Positions 42,679-50,309 of a stretch of DNA of 64,000 nucleotides are shown here, piece by piece (positions within the stretch are counted from its first letter, which is position 1; every line of letters begins with the position of its first letter). The notes beneath the pieces are model-generated. The model saw nothing but the letters and a program-made list of their open reading frames with translations, was not told where the DNA came from and ran no database searches. The stretch lies in NCBI GenBank assembly GCA_965229765.1, contig CBDDJT010000002.1, positions 248,001 to 312,000 on the forward strand, written 5' to 3'. The stretch comes from ASV31 sp965229765. GTDB lineage: Bacteria; Pseudomonadota; Alphaproteobacteria; Rhodobacterales; Rhodobacteraceae. The position numbers and the translations under genes are program-made.

Positions 42679-44901
42679 TCAGGTTGTTGACCAGATCCAG
42701 TAGTCCACGCTGGCACCCCAGGCGCCTACGCCATAGTCCCAGCCCTGATACACACCGTAAGCCCAGTGTGCTTCGGGGTTCCACATCCAGCCACTGTATT
42801 GCCAGCCGTAGTCCCAGGCCCAGGTCCATCCAAGGCGCCAGTCCCAGCCGCCGCCGGCTGCCTCGTAGTGCCAGCCGTAGTCCCAGCCGTAGACGTAGTC
42901 CCAGTATCCGCCATAGTCCCACGCCTGATACCAACCCCAGTCCCAGCGAGAGATCCAGCCAAAGCTCCACCCGGCAAAGTCCCAGCCATAGTCCCAGCGC
43001 AAGATCCAGCCCCAGTCCCAGCCGCCGCCGTTCCAGTTCCAGCCCCAGCCCCAGTCGAGGTGCCAGCCATAGGTCCAGTCGGGCGTCCAGCCCCAGCTCC
43101 AATCGATATGCCAGCCGAACGACCAGTCCTGGTGCCATCCCCAGGCCCAGGCCCAATCCCAACCCAGGTTCCAGCCATAATCCCACCCCGGCGCCGAGGT
43201 GTAGGACCAAGCCCAGTCGTAATCTATGTGCCAGCCGTAGGCCCAGCCAGTGAACAGCGAAAAGCCCGGATCGTTCAGATACCACCCGAAGAACGTGCCC
43301 TGCGACGTGCCCGCCGTGTTGAGCGTTCCGTCGTCGAATGCCACCAGTTCGACATTCGTGACGGTCACGTTCACCCCGTTCCCGCTGATCGTGGTGGTCC
43401 CGTTGGCGTTGGTCACAGAATAGGCGGACTGGCTTCCCGCGATATAGACAGTATCTTGGCCCTTGCCGCCGTTGATGCTGTCGCTTCCGCCGCCCGTCTG
43501 GACGTAGTTGTCCGCCTCGTTGCCGACCACGCTGTCATCGTTTGATCCAAGCAGCACGTTCTCGATGATGGTGCCGTGAAAGATCGAAAGATTTCCCTCT
43601 GCCCCATCAAGATCGGAATGGTAACCATCGTTCAGCACGATGTTGTGCACGCCCGTCAGGTGGCTGACGTCCAGCGTGTCCAGCCCGCCCATGTCAATGA
43701 GCGTAAACGCCACGTCCGTGCCGAAGGCGATGTTGAACATATCGTCGACGATGCCGCTTTCGGTCGTCGTGGCATCGTTGCCATAGATGTTGTTACCGTC
43801 ACGCAAGGTCGTGTCGGTGCCATACAGTATCTGTATTGCCAGGATGTCGGCGAACATCGGCGTCATGATGTACGCGAAACTCGCATCGACCGCCTGATTC
43901 TCGGTCTGGTCGATGTAGGACATGATCGAGATTTGCCAGCTGTCGTTGGCATAATGGTTCTCGCCGCCGCCGACATAGGGCGAATAGTCGATCGTTCCGT
44001 TATAGTTTCCGGCATGGCCAAGCCCAAGCGCATGGCCAATTTCGTGAATGAAGGTCTGGGTGGAATAGCTGTTCAGGATCGGGTCGCCCGCAAAGTTCAG
44101 ATCAGGCTGTATCCAGCTTACAGACACGTTCACAACGGACTGGACGATCGTGGTGCCCTGCAGATCCGAGAAATAGGAATACGCCCCGCTCGGGTCGCTG
44201 TCCTGGAACAGGATCTCGGCGGTCTGCCCCTGATCCTCATCCACATAGATGAACTCGATGCCCGAAACGTATGTCCAGGCTTCCAGCGCCCAGATCGCGA
44301 ATTGCTGGCCCTCGGCGGTCAATTCGGTGATGTCGACGGTCAATGCACCGTCCACGCCCAGGTCAAAAGCCACGTTCGCCGTCTGGTTGTTCTCTTCCCA
44401 GAAGCCTGCGATCAGATAGTCGGCCACCTGTAGATCAGTGTAAGTCGGCAAGAGCTGAGCCGGTCCGACCTCAACCGCATAATCGCCAGCATACCTGTCG
44501 CGGAACCCGGTAACCTCGATGTAATAGGTGCCGCTCGTCTCGACGACCAGCACATCGGCAGAATCCCTCTCTCCATTTGCATCATCGTTCTCTGCAACGA
44601 CGTTGCCGCTGGAATCATAGACCGTCAGGTAGGGGTCGACCAACTCGTTTGCGCCCACGCCAGTGACGCTGATGTTGTAGGCCTGCCCTGCGGTCAGCTC
44701 GACCGCGATCCAGTCGGCATCGCCGCGGGCCTGCAATGTCCCGTAGAATACGTCCGATACCGCCATCGACGCCGCAGTACCAAAGCTCGCCCCGGCGTCG
44801 CCGCTCTCGAACACATCGGCCATGACGACCGGCGCGTCGCCGCTCTCCTGGTAGATGCACCCCTTGTCAAAGGGCCGGTACTGAAAGCAGATCGTGCACA
44901 T
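42679..44901 (-). CDS. secreted zinc metalloprotease (serralysin/matrixin-like) with Trp/Tyr/Gly-rich tail
   Basis: A 740-residue protein with no Sec signal. The N-terminus has spaced cysteines (MCTIC...GC) as in some rhodobacterial type I substrates. A PPC-like beta domain spans about 28-146. The metzincin catalytic domain (about 155-360) has HEIGHALGLGH with His286, Glu287, His290 and His296, and a Met-turn SIMSY (325-329). A serralysin-type C-terminal region (about 361-530) holds one clear RTX calcium repeat (GGGSDSINGGKGQDTVYIAG). Residues 535-740 form a tail with about 50 Trp (24%) built from GW, WDYGW and DWxWGW units. Last gene after the type I exporter operon on the same strand; probably its cargo. 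Confidence 0.88.
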   Translation of the reverse strand: MCTICFQYRPFDKGCIYQESGDAPVVMADVFESGDAGASFGTAASMAVSDVFYGTLQARGDADWIAVELTAGQAYNISVTGVGANELVDPYLTVYDSSGNVVAENDDANGERDSADVLVVETSGTYYIEVTGFRDRYAGDYAVEVGPAQLLPTYTDLQVADYLIAGFWEENNQTANVAFDLGVDGALTVDITELTAEGQQFAIWALEAWTYVSGIEFIYVDEDQGQTAEILFQDSDPSGAYSYFSDLQGTTIVQSVVNVSVSWIQPDLNFAGDPILNSYSTQTFIHEIGHALGLGHAGNYNGTIDYSPYVGGGENHYANDSWQISIMSYIDQTENQAVDASFAYIMTPMFADILAIQILYGTDTTLRDGNNIYGNDATTTESGIVDDMFNIAFGTDVAFTLIDMGGLDTLDVSHLTGVHNIVLNDGYHSDLDGAEGNLSIFHGTIIENVLLGSNDDSVVGNEADNYVQTGGGSDSINGGKGQDTVYIAGSQSAYSVTNANGTTTISGNGVNVTVTNVELVAFDDGTLNTAGTSQGTFFGWYLNDPGFSLFTGWAYGWHIDYDWAWSYTSAPGWDYGWNLGWDWAWAWGWHQDWSFGWHIDWSWGWTPDWTYGWHLDWGWGWNWNGGGWDWGWILRWDYGWDFAGWSFGWISRWDWGWYQAWDYGGYWDYVYGWDYGWHYEAAGGGWDWRLGWTWAWDYGWQYSGWMWNPEAHWAYGVYQGWDYGVGAWGASVDYWIWSTT
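42682..43299 (-). repeat. degenerate tryptophan-rich repeat region (protein tail residues 535-740)
   Basis: The coding strand repeats TGG-containing units every 2-6 codons. Common blocks are YGWHxDWxWGW (four or more variants), WDYGW (five or more exact or near copies) and SFGW. The antisense strand shows the matching CCA/CAGCC repetition. No unit is exactly tandem, so it is an old, diverged repeat under selection for Trp, Gly, Asp and Tyr. Confidence 0.85.
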
Positions 44902-44923
44902 TGGCCTACTCGCCTTAACAAAA

Positions 44924-44941
44924 GGGGCAACAACAAGCCCC
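44924..44941 (-). terminator. small hairpin with T run ahead of the protease gene
   Basis: On the minus strand GGGGC-TTGTTGTT-GCCCC is followed by TTTTG. It lies only 22 bases before the protease ATG and after the sulfotransferase gene. It could stop or attenuate read-through from the upstream operon; the stem is only 5 bp. Confidence 0.4.
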
Positions 44942-45064
44942 GGAGGACTCAGCGCTGTTGAACATACGTTACCCTACAATCAGGGGCAGTTGCCAGCAGC
45001 ACACAACGCCGTGATGTCGCGTCGGCAAGCTCTTGCCAGACCTTCGCCGCCAAGGCCATGCGCC

Positions 45065-46090
45065 TCAATCCAGGGCATATCCGAACCTGTCGAGCGGCAA
45101 TCCCGTTGCATCCATCAGGCGCCGGTTCGACGCGGCGAACATCCGCCTCAGTTCGCCCCCAAGACCCTCCGGTACTTCGAGGTTAATGTCGCGCACGCTG
45201 GACACTTCGACAACCGCGTTCGCCGCCTGACTGAAGGGGATGCGCAGCATGTCGTCGGCCAGGCGGTCATGCGGCACCGCCAGCTTCAGTTCGCCGTGAA
45301 AGTAGGCGCGCATCCGGTTCATGTTGAACGGCTCGTAGAAGCGTGCGCCGAACTCGTGGGGGAACCGTTCGTTGTACCGGCGCAGTTGTTCATACCAACT
45401 CAGTTCCTCACGCTGGGTATTGACAGCCTTAAGCTCACTCACGCTGTCCGAAATGCCAAGCGTCGCCGCGATCTGACCAAGAAAACCCGGCGTGTCCTCC
45501 TTCAACTGCTCGAATGCGACCATGCAGACGTTCTCGGCCCCGAAGACCTCGGCATAGTGGCGCCACATGTTGTCATAGCAGATGTCGGTGGCCCAGCTGC
45601 GCACCTGGTAAAGCAGCGTGTACTCAAGGAAATTGCGGAAGGTTCCGCCATAACCGCCCTTCAGCATCTCGAGATAAAGCGAGCGCAGAAAGCCGAACTG
45701 TTCGCGCACCACGATTATCGCCCGCGTCCCCGGGCCGAACACCTCATGCAGCCGATGCGCCTTGTCCGCAGTGTCCACTTCGTTGCCCAAGGCGAAGGAC
45801 AGGAACTCGTTCGAAAGCCCCACGGCGCGGTATCCGCCCGTCTCGGCCTCGGCGGCGGCGGCCTCGATACGCGCCCGCCCGCGCGCGCCGTCCCACAGGA
45901 AGTGCTTCTTCAGCCGCAGATCGACCTCGGACAGGATCTCGATGTCCTCGTTGATATAGCGATTGCCACGGCTCTGGTACCCGAGCCCTAGGTGATAACA
46001 CTCTGGGTGGGTCGCGAAATAGAAGTTCTGAAGCGAACTGGATGCCGCCTTTGGAAATCCGACATGCACGTATCGCGTGGGGGCTGACAT
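45065..46090 (-). CDS. sulfotransferase-like protein
   Basis: A 341-residue protein of the PAPS-dependent sulfotransferase fold. The 5'-phosphosulfate loop is HVGFPKAASSSLQNF (Gly11 to Ser18), and the 3'-phosphate site is Arg129 and Ser137 in IIVVREQFGFLRSLYL, with the expected R-x7-S spacing. It moves sulfate from PAPS to a hydroxyl on a sugar, lipid or tyrosine. It lies between type I secretion genes and the protease. In Xanthomonas a tyrosine sulfotransferase gene (raxST) is linked to an HlyD adaptor and ABC exporter in the same way. Acceptor unknown. Confidence 0.78.
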   Translation of the reverse strand: MSAPTRYVHVGFPKAASSSLQNFYFATHPECYHLGLGYQSRGNRYINEDIEILSEVDLRLKKHFLWDGARGRARIEAAAAEAETGGYRAVGLSNEFLSFALGNEVDTADKAHRLHEVFGPGTRAIIVVREQFGFLRSLYLEMLKGGYGGTFRNFLEYTLLYQVRSWATDICYDNMWRHYAEVFGAENVCMVAFEQLKEDTPGFLGQIAATLGISDSVSELKAVNTQREELSWYEQLRRYNERFPHEFGARFYEPFNMNRMRAYFHGELKLAVPHDRLADDMLRIPFSQAANAVVEVSSVRDINLEVPEGLGGELRRMFAASNRRLMDATGLPLDRFGYALD

Positions 46091-46141
46091 CCGCTGGGCA
46101 CTCCATCCACTGGGGACGCCCGGCGCGCCCCGTCTAAACCA

Positions 46142-46414
46142 TCAACTCTCGGTCAGGTCGGGAAAGCTCTGACCGCCGGGCCCGCGCTGGCGGCCCGGCC
46201 CCTGCCCCGGCCCGCGACCCTGGCCAAAGGTCTTTTGCATGACCTGCCCCACCTTCTGGAATGCGGCGTTCAGGGCCGCCGCGGGAATCACCAGCGTCAC
46301 CTGATCCTCTTCCGCACCGGCATGGGTGGCGGAGAAGGTCAGCTTGACCATCCCGCTGCGCGGATCGGGTTCGATCCGCGAGACCGTCTCGACATAATGT
46401 CTTGGTGTGCTCAT
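46142..46414 (-). CDS. hypothetical small protein of the secretion operon (A)
   Basis: A 90-residue protein beginning MSTPRHYVETVSRI. A beta-rich half (SGMVKLTFSATHAG, QVTLVIPAAALNAAF) is followed by a helix (AAFQKVGQVMQKTFG) and a Gly/Arg/Gln-rich end (GQGRGPGQGPGRQRGPGG). No signal peptide. No family recognised. Its beta-beta-helix pattern parallels the next protein (46426-46767), from which it is separated by 11 bases. Confidence 0.7.
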   Translation of the reverse strand: MSTPRHYVETVSRIEPDPRSGMVKLTFSATHAGAEEDQVTLVIPAAALNAAFQKVGQVMQKTFGQGRGPGQGPGRQRGPGGQSFPDLTES

Positions 46415-46425
46415 GATATGCTCAT

Positions 46426-46767
46426 TCAGACCAGTTGATCGTCGCCGTCGTCAAGTTCGCTCAAGTCGCGCAATTCTTTCTGGCCGCGCATCCGCGCCTC
46501 GCGCTCGCCGCCGCCGCCCCCCTGCTTCAACGCGCCCTGCTTCTGCAATTCCATCGCCAGCCCACGCATCTGACCAAGCGACCGCATGAAGCCCTGTACC
46601 GGCATACTGACCGTAAAGGACACGTCCTCGGGTGGCACCGGCGCCTCGGGGTCGATGCTGCCATCTTCCCGTTTGCGCAGAAGAGAGAACTCGAGACGCA
46701 CGATGCCGTTCAGGAACTCGACGTTGTGAATGCGGTGCGCGAAAAGATCCAAACCGCCATCCTCCAT
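46426..46767 (-). CDS. hypothetical small protein of the secretion operon (B)
   Basis: A 113-residue protein beginning MEDGGLDLFAHRIHNVEFL. Strands NGIVRLEFSLLRK and VSFTVSMPVQGFM are followed by a helix (RSLGQMRGLAMELQKQGAL), a Gly run and a charged end. The same plan as protein A suggests a diverged pair. The ATG at 46767 was preferred over a TTG at 46815. Cytoplasmic by sequence. A role as cargo chaperones or accessory factors is an inference from position only. Confidence 0.7.
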   Translation of the reverse strand: MEDGGLDLFAHRIHNVEFLNGIVRLEFSLLRKREDGSIDPEAPVPPEDVSFTVSMPVQGFMRSLGQMRGLAMELQKQGALKQGGGGGEREARMRGQKELRDLSELDDGDDQLV

Positions 46768-46969
46768 GCTGCGCGGACCCCGATATCCGGACCCCTCAAT
46801 AAAACCCGAGGCCAAGCTCTAACGCGTTTCACCCGGAAACGGAATCCGCTTTCTCCGGTTCCCGCCGACTGATCGGACAGGCCGAGGCCGAAGGCACCGA
46901 GCGCCGGCGCCGAAGGCGCAGGGCGCGAGACAAGAAGAATGCGCCGCAGGCGCGCCGTTCGGAAACCGC

Positions 46970-48319
46970 CTATGGCTCTCGGAAGGCAAGGTCGGCGGAA
47001 CGCAAGAGGGGTGACATCACGTAGTCCAGAAACGTCCGCGAACTGACTTGCACCATCACCTGCACCGGCATCCCCGGCACCAGCGCGATCCCTTCGCCGA
47101 GGCGCGCGATCTCCTCGTCCTCGATCATCACGATCCCGAGGTAATAGGTCTCGCCCGTGGCGGAATCCACAAGACTGTCGGCCGACAACGTCTCCAGCGT
47201 GCCATGCAGTTTCGGCAGATTGCGCTGCGGATAGGACAAGAGCACGACCGAGGCCGTCTGCCCCGGTGTCACGACGTCGATGTCATTGGGGTTGATCCGC
47301 GCTTCCAGCCGCAGTGCCTCGTCGCTTGGCACGATCTCGACCACCGTTTCGCCGGGGGCGATCACCGAGCCCTCGGTGTTGACCGCCAATTCGATCAGCG
47401 TTCCGGTGACAGGAGCGCGCATGACCGTGCGCTCAAGCTGGTCCTGATAGGCATCATAGGTTGCGCGGGCGTTCAAAAGCTCCTGAGTCACCTGCGCGAT
47501 CTCGCCCGTCGCCTCGTCAAGAGCCGTGGCCCAAAGTTCGCGATATTGCAGGTCGGCTGTCTGGATCGCCTCGCGCTGGGCGGCTATCCGGGACCGGCGT
47601 TCGGCCAGTTGCTGCTCCACCTGCGCTGTCCGCAACAGGTTTTCCGACAGCGTCCGCCGCACTTCCAGTCCCCGGCCGGCAAGGTCCTCCAGCGTCACAC
47701 CATCGTCGCGCAGAAGCGTAAGCTGCGCCTCGATGCTGACGATCTCGTCCTCAAGTCCCGCAATCTCGACGCCATAGGCCACCTTGGACTGCTCCAGCAC
47801 CTGGATCCGCGCGGCCAGTGCGGCCATCCGGCTGTCATAGCGGGTGCGTTCGAGGTCGAGTATCTCCTCGGCCTTCTCCGCTTCGGCGACCCGCGCGCCG
47901 AAGCCTTCGGGAAAGACAAGCGCGCCGCCCGTGTCCCGCGCGGCATAGGCCGCCCGTTCGGCCCGAAGCCTGAACAGCTGCGCCTCCAGTGTCAGGATCG
48001 CGATGTCCTGTGTATCGACCTGCGCCCGCGCGCGGGTGTCGTCGAGAATGACAAGGGGCTCGCCGGCTGTCACCATCTGCCCGTCGCGCACGAGGATGCG
48101 TTCGATTACCCCGCCCTCCAGATGCTCGACCGTGCGGCGCGAGTTTTCTGTGCTGACCGTGCCCGTGGCCACGGCCGCGCCGGCCAGCGGCGCGGTCGCC
48201 GCCCAGTAGCCAAAGCCCCCGAAGAACCCAAGCAAGACAGCGGCCGCAAGGAGGAGGGGCGCCGCCGCGCGGCGACCCAGCCCGCGCACATCGGCGCCTG
48301 TTTGTGCCACCGCCGTCAT
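46970..48319 (-). CDS. HlyD-family type I secretion periplasmic adaptor
   Basis: A 449-residue membrane fusion protein. One N-terminal helix (AAPLLLAAAVLLGFFGGFGYW) is followed by the biotinyl-lipoyl-like half (GGVIERILVRDGQMVTAGEPLVILD), a long coiled coil (about 105-285), and the returning lipoyl and beta-barrel parts (VMRAPVTGTLIEL; GQTASVVLLSYPQRNLPKLHGTLETLS). Length and order are those of the PrtE/HlyD group. The ATG overlaps the ABC exporter stop (ATGA). Confidence 0.93.
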   Translation of the reverse strand: MTAVAQTGADVRGLGRRAAAPLLLAAAVLLGFFGGFGYWAATAPLAGAAVATGTVSTENSRRTVEHLEGGVIERILVRDGQMVTAGEPLVILDDTRARAQVDTQDIAILTLEAQLFRLRAERAAYAARDTGGALVFPEGFGARVAEAEKAEEILDLERTRYDSRMAALAARIQVLEQSKVAYGVEIAGLEDEIVSIEAQLTLLRDDGVTLEDLAGRGLEVRRTLSENLLRTAQVEQQLAERRSRIAAQREAIQTADLQYRELWATALDEATGEIAQVTQELLNARATYDAYQDQLERTVMRAPVTGTLIELAVNTEGSVIAPGETVVEIVPSDEALRLEARINPNDIDVVTPGQTASVVLLSYPQRNLPKLHGTLETLSADSLVDSATGETYYLGIVMIEDEEIARLGEGIALVPGMPVQVMVQVSSRTFLDYVMSPLLRSADLAFREP

Positions 48320-50133
48320 GCCCGCCGCGCTCCGCCACCCTCGGGCAAGCGTCGCGGACGGCCCTGCACATCGCCCTCGCCCAACCGCGAGATGACCCGA
48401 TCGGGCGGGCCAAGATCGACCACATTGCCGTCGCGCAAGTGCAAGAGCAGGTCACAGGCCTGCACCAGCGCCGGGCGCTGGCTTACCACCACGATGGTCG
48501 CGCCGCCATCGCGCAACCCCTTCAGCGCGGCGCTCAGCGCCGCTTCACCCGCCTTGTCCAGCCCCGTCGCGGGTTCGTCCAGGACCAGTAGCAGAGGCGC
48601 CCCGTAGAAGGCGCGCGCCAATGCGACCTGCTGTAGCTGCCCCCGCGACAATTGCGGGCTCTGCCCGCGCTCCAGCACCGTGTCGTAGCGCTGCGGCAAT
48701 GCAAGTATGGCCTCGTGGACCCCTGCAAGCACCGCCGCCTCGGCGGCGCGTCGCGCGACCTCGACCGGTTCACCCGCGTCATCGAAGCGGGCGATGTTCT
48801 GGCCGATGGTGCCGTCGAACAGGACAGCTTGCTGCGGCACGTAGCCCACCATCGCGCCAAGTTCCGGACCGAAAGCGCGGTGCGCGTCCACCGCATTGAC
48901 CAGAACGCTGCCGTTGGTGGGGCGCAAGCCGCCCACAATCATTCGTGCAAGCGTGGTCTTTCCGGCGGCCACCGGCCCGATCACCCCAAGCATCTGTCCC
49001 GGCACGACGTCCAGTGTCACGGGCCGCAAGATCGGTCGCCGTGCCCCTTGCGGCATCGCCATCGCCTGACGCAGGGTCAGCGTAACACCGCCTTCGCGCG
49101 TCAATGTGGCCTTGCCCGCTCCCTCGGGCGCGCGGGACAGGTCCGCATCGACGGCGCCTGCGCTTCGGATCACATCGCGCACGACTGAAATCGCGTTGAC
49201 CGCCTTGTCGATGGGCGAAAGCGCCAGCCCCAGCAGGATCGACCCCGCGATCATCGTGCCGGTTGTGATCTCGCCTTGCAGCACAAGGTAGCCGCCTGTG
49301 CCCAGCACCGCGACCTGCGCCAGCATCCGCAGGAACCGCGTCGCGCTTTGCAGCGCCACGCCGCGCTGTGTCGCCCGGTCAAGCACCCCCGAGGCGTGCA
49401 GGTTCTGGACCACCAGCCGCCGCGCCATACGCTCGGTCATGCCCATGGCGCGCAGCGTCTCGCCGCCCGCCGCCGCGCCGGCCACCGCCATGGCGGCCGC
49501 GTTCTTCTGCTCCTCCGCGTTGCGCCGCCGACCCTGCACAAGGATCGCGTCAGCAACCGCCAGAGAAAGAAGCACCAGCGCAGCGACCAGGGCCACGCTG
49601 CCAATCGTTGGATGCAACAGGAAAAGGATGCCCACGAAGACAACCGTCCATGGCGTTTCCAGAAGTGTCGACAAGGTCGGAGAGGTAAAGAACTGCCGCA
49701 GCCGCCCTGCCTCGCGCAGCCCGTTGGCTTGCCCCTGGCGCGGTCCCGGCCCCGGTGTCAGCCGCGCCGCCGCCAGCCGCGGAAACAGCCGTTCGTCCAG
49801 CCATGCGCCGATGCGCGCCTGCAGGATCTGCGTGGCCCCCGACAGCAGCGCATGGGTCAGCAGTGCGGCACCCGCGATCAGCGTGATGAAGACCAGCGTC
49901 TCGCGGCTTTCACTCGACAGCACGCGGTCGATCACCTGGATCATGTAAAGCGGAATCGTCAGCCGCAGCAGGTTGACGAAGATGCTGGTCCCGGCCACCG
50001 CGCCCAGAAGCGGCAGCGCCGGGCGCATCATCCGCCGAAGCTCTCCGCTTGCTGCCGCCTGTCCGCGGCCCTTGTTGGCCCGTTCCGCGATGTCCCATCC
50101 CTCCTTCCACTTTGCGCCCGCGTCGCCGCGCAC
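48316..50133 (-). CDS. type I secretion ABC exporter (PrtD type), degenerate signature and switch motifs
   Basis: A 605-residue fused permease-ATPase with six helices (about 40-310) and an NBD. Walker A is GPVAAGKT at 386-393, and Walker B is LLLVLDE with Glu520. Two motifs deviate: the signature is LSRGQ (495-499) rather than LSGGQ, and the switch position is Gln552 (VVSQRP) where PrtD-type exporters have His. There is no N-terminal C39 peptidase, so cargo is not processed by it. First gene of the operon; no TolC-type gene is in the window. Confidence 0.92.
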   Translation of the reverse strand: MRGDAGAKWKEGWDIAERANKGRGQAAASGELRRMMRPALPLLGAVAGTSIFVNLLRLTIPLYMIQVIDRVLSSESRETLVFITLIAGAALLTHALLSGATQILQARIGAWLDERLFPRLAAARLTPGPGPRQGQANGLREAGRLRQFFTSPTLSTLLETPWTVVFVGILFLLHPTIGSVALVAALVLLSLAVADAILVQGRRRNAEEQKNAAAMAVAGAAAGGETLRAMGMTERMARRLVVQNLHASGVLDRATQRGVALQSATRFLRMLAQVAVLGTGGYLVLQGEITTGTMIAGSILLGLALSPIDKAVNAISVVRDVIRSAGAVDADLSRAPEGAGKATLTREGGVTLTLRQAMAMPQGARRPILRPVTLDVVPGQMLGVIGPVAAGKTTLARMIVGGLRPTNGSVLVNAVDAHRAFGPELGAMVGYVPQQAVLFDGTIGQNIARFDDAGEPVEVARRAAEAAVLAGVHEAILALPQRYDTVLERGQSPQLSRGQLQQVALARAFYGAPLLLVLDEPATGLDKAGEAALSAALKGLRDGGATIVVVSQRPALVQACDLLLHLRDGNVVDLGPPDRVISRLGEGDVQGRPRRLPEGGGARRA

Positions 50134-50309
50134 GTGCTCCCACTATATGGCCCCGACACCATGTGCCGCAATCTCCCCAAACGCGAAACCCGCGGCGGGC
50201 GACAGTTTGGACGTGACAGCCGCTGCAACGCAGCGTACATCGTTGACGTCCGAATACGACTCTTTGCCTTGAAAAAACGTCATTCCCGAATTCAAAGAAG
50301 GACCTGCCC

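Noticed and set aside
42684..43545. Long Ser/Pro/Arg-rich and Val/Pro/Ala-rich open frames on the plus strand opposite the protease tail
   Set aside because: They are antisense shadows of the TGG-rich tail codons (CCA runs). The minus-strand frame carries the metzincin domain and a sensible start.
46970..48607. 519-codon plus-strand open frame opposite the HlyD gene
   Set aside because: Shadow of a GC-rich real gene; no domain and a composition dominated by Arg, His, Gln and Asp.
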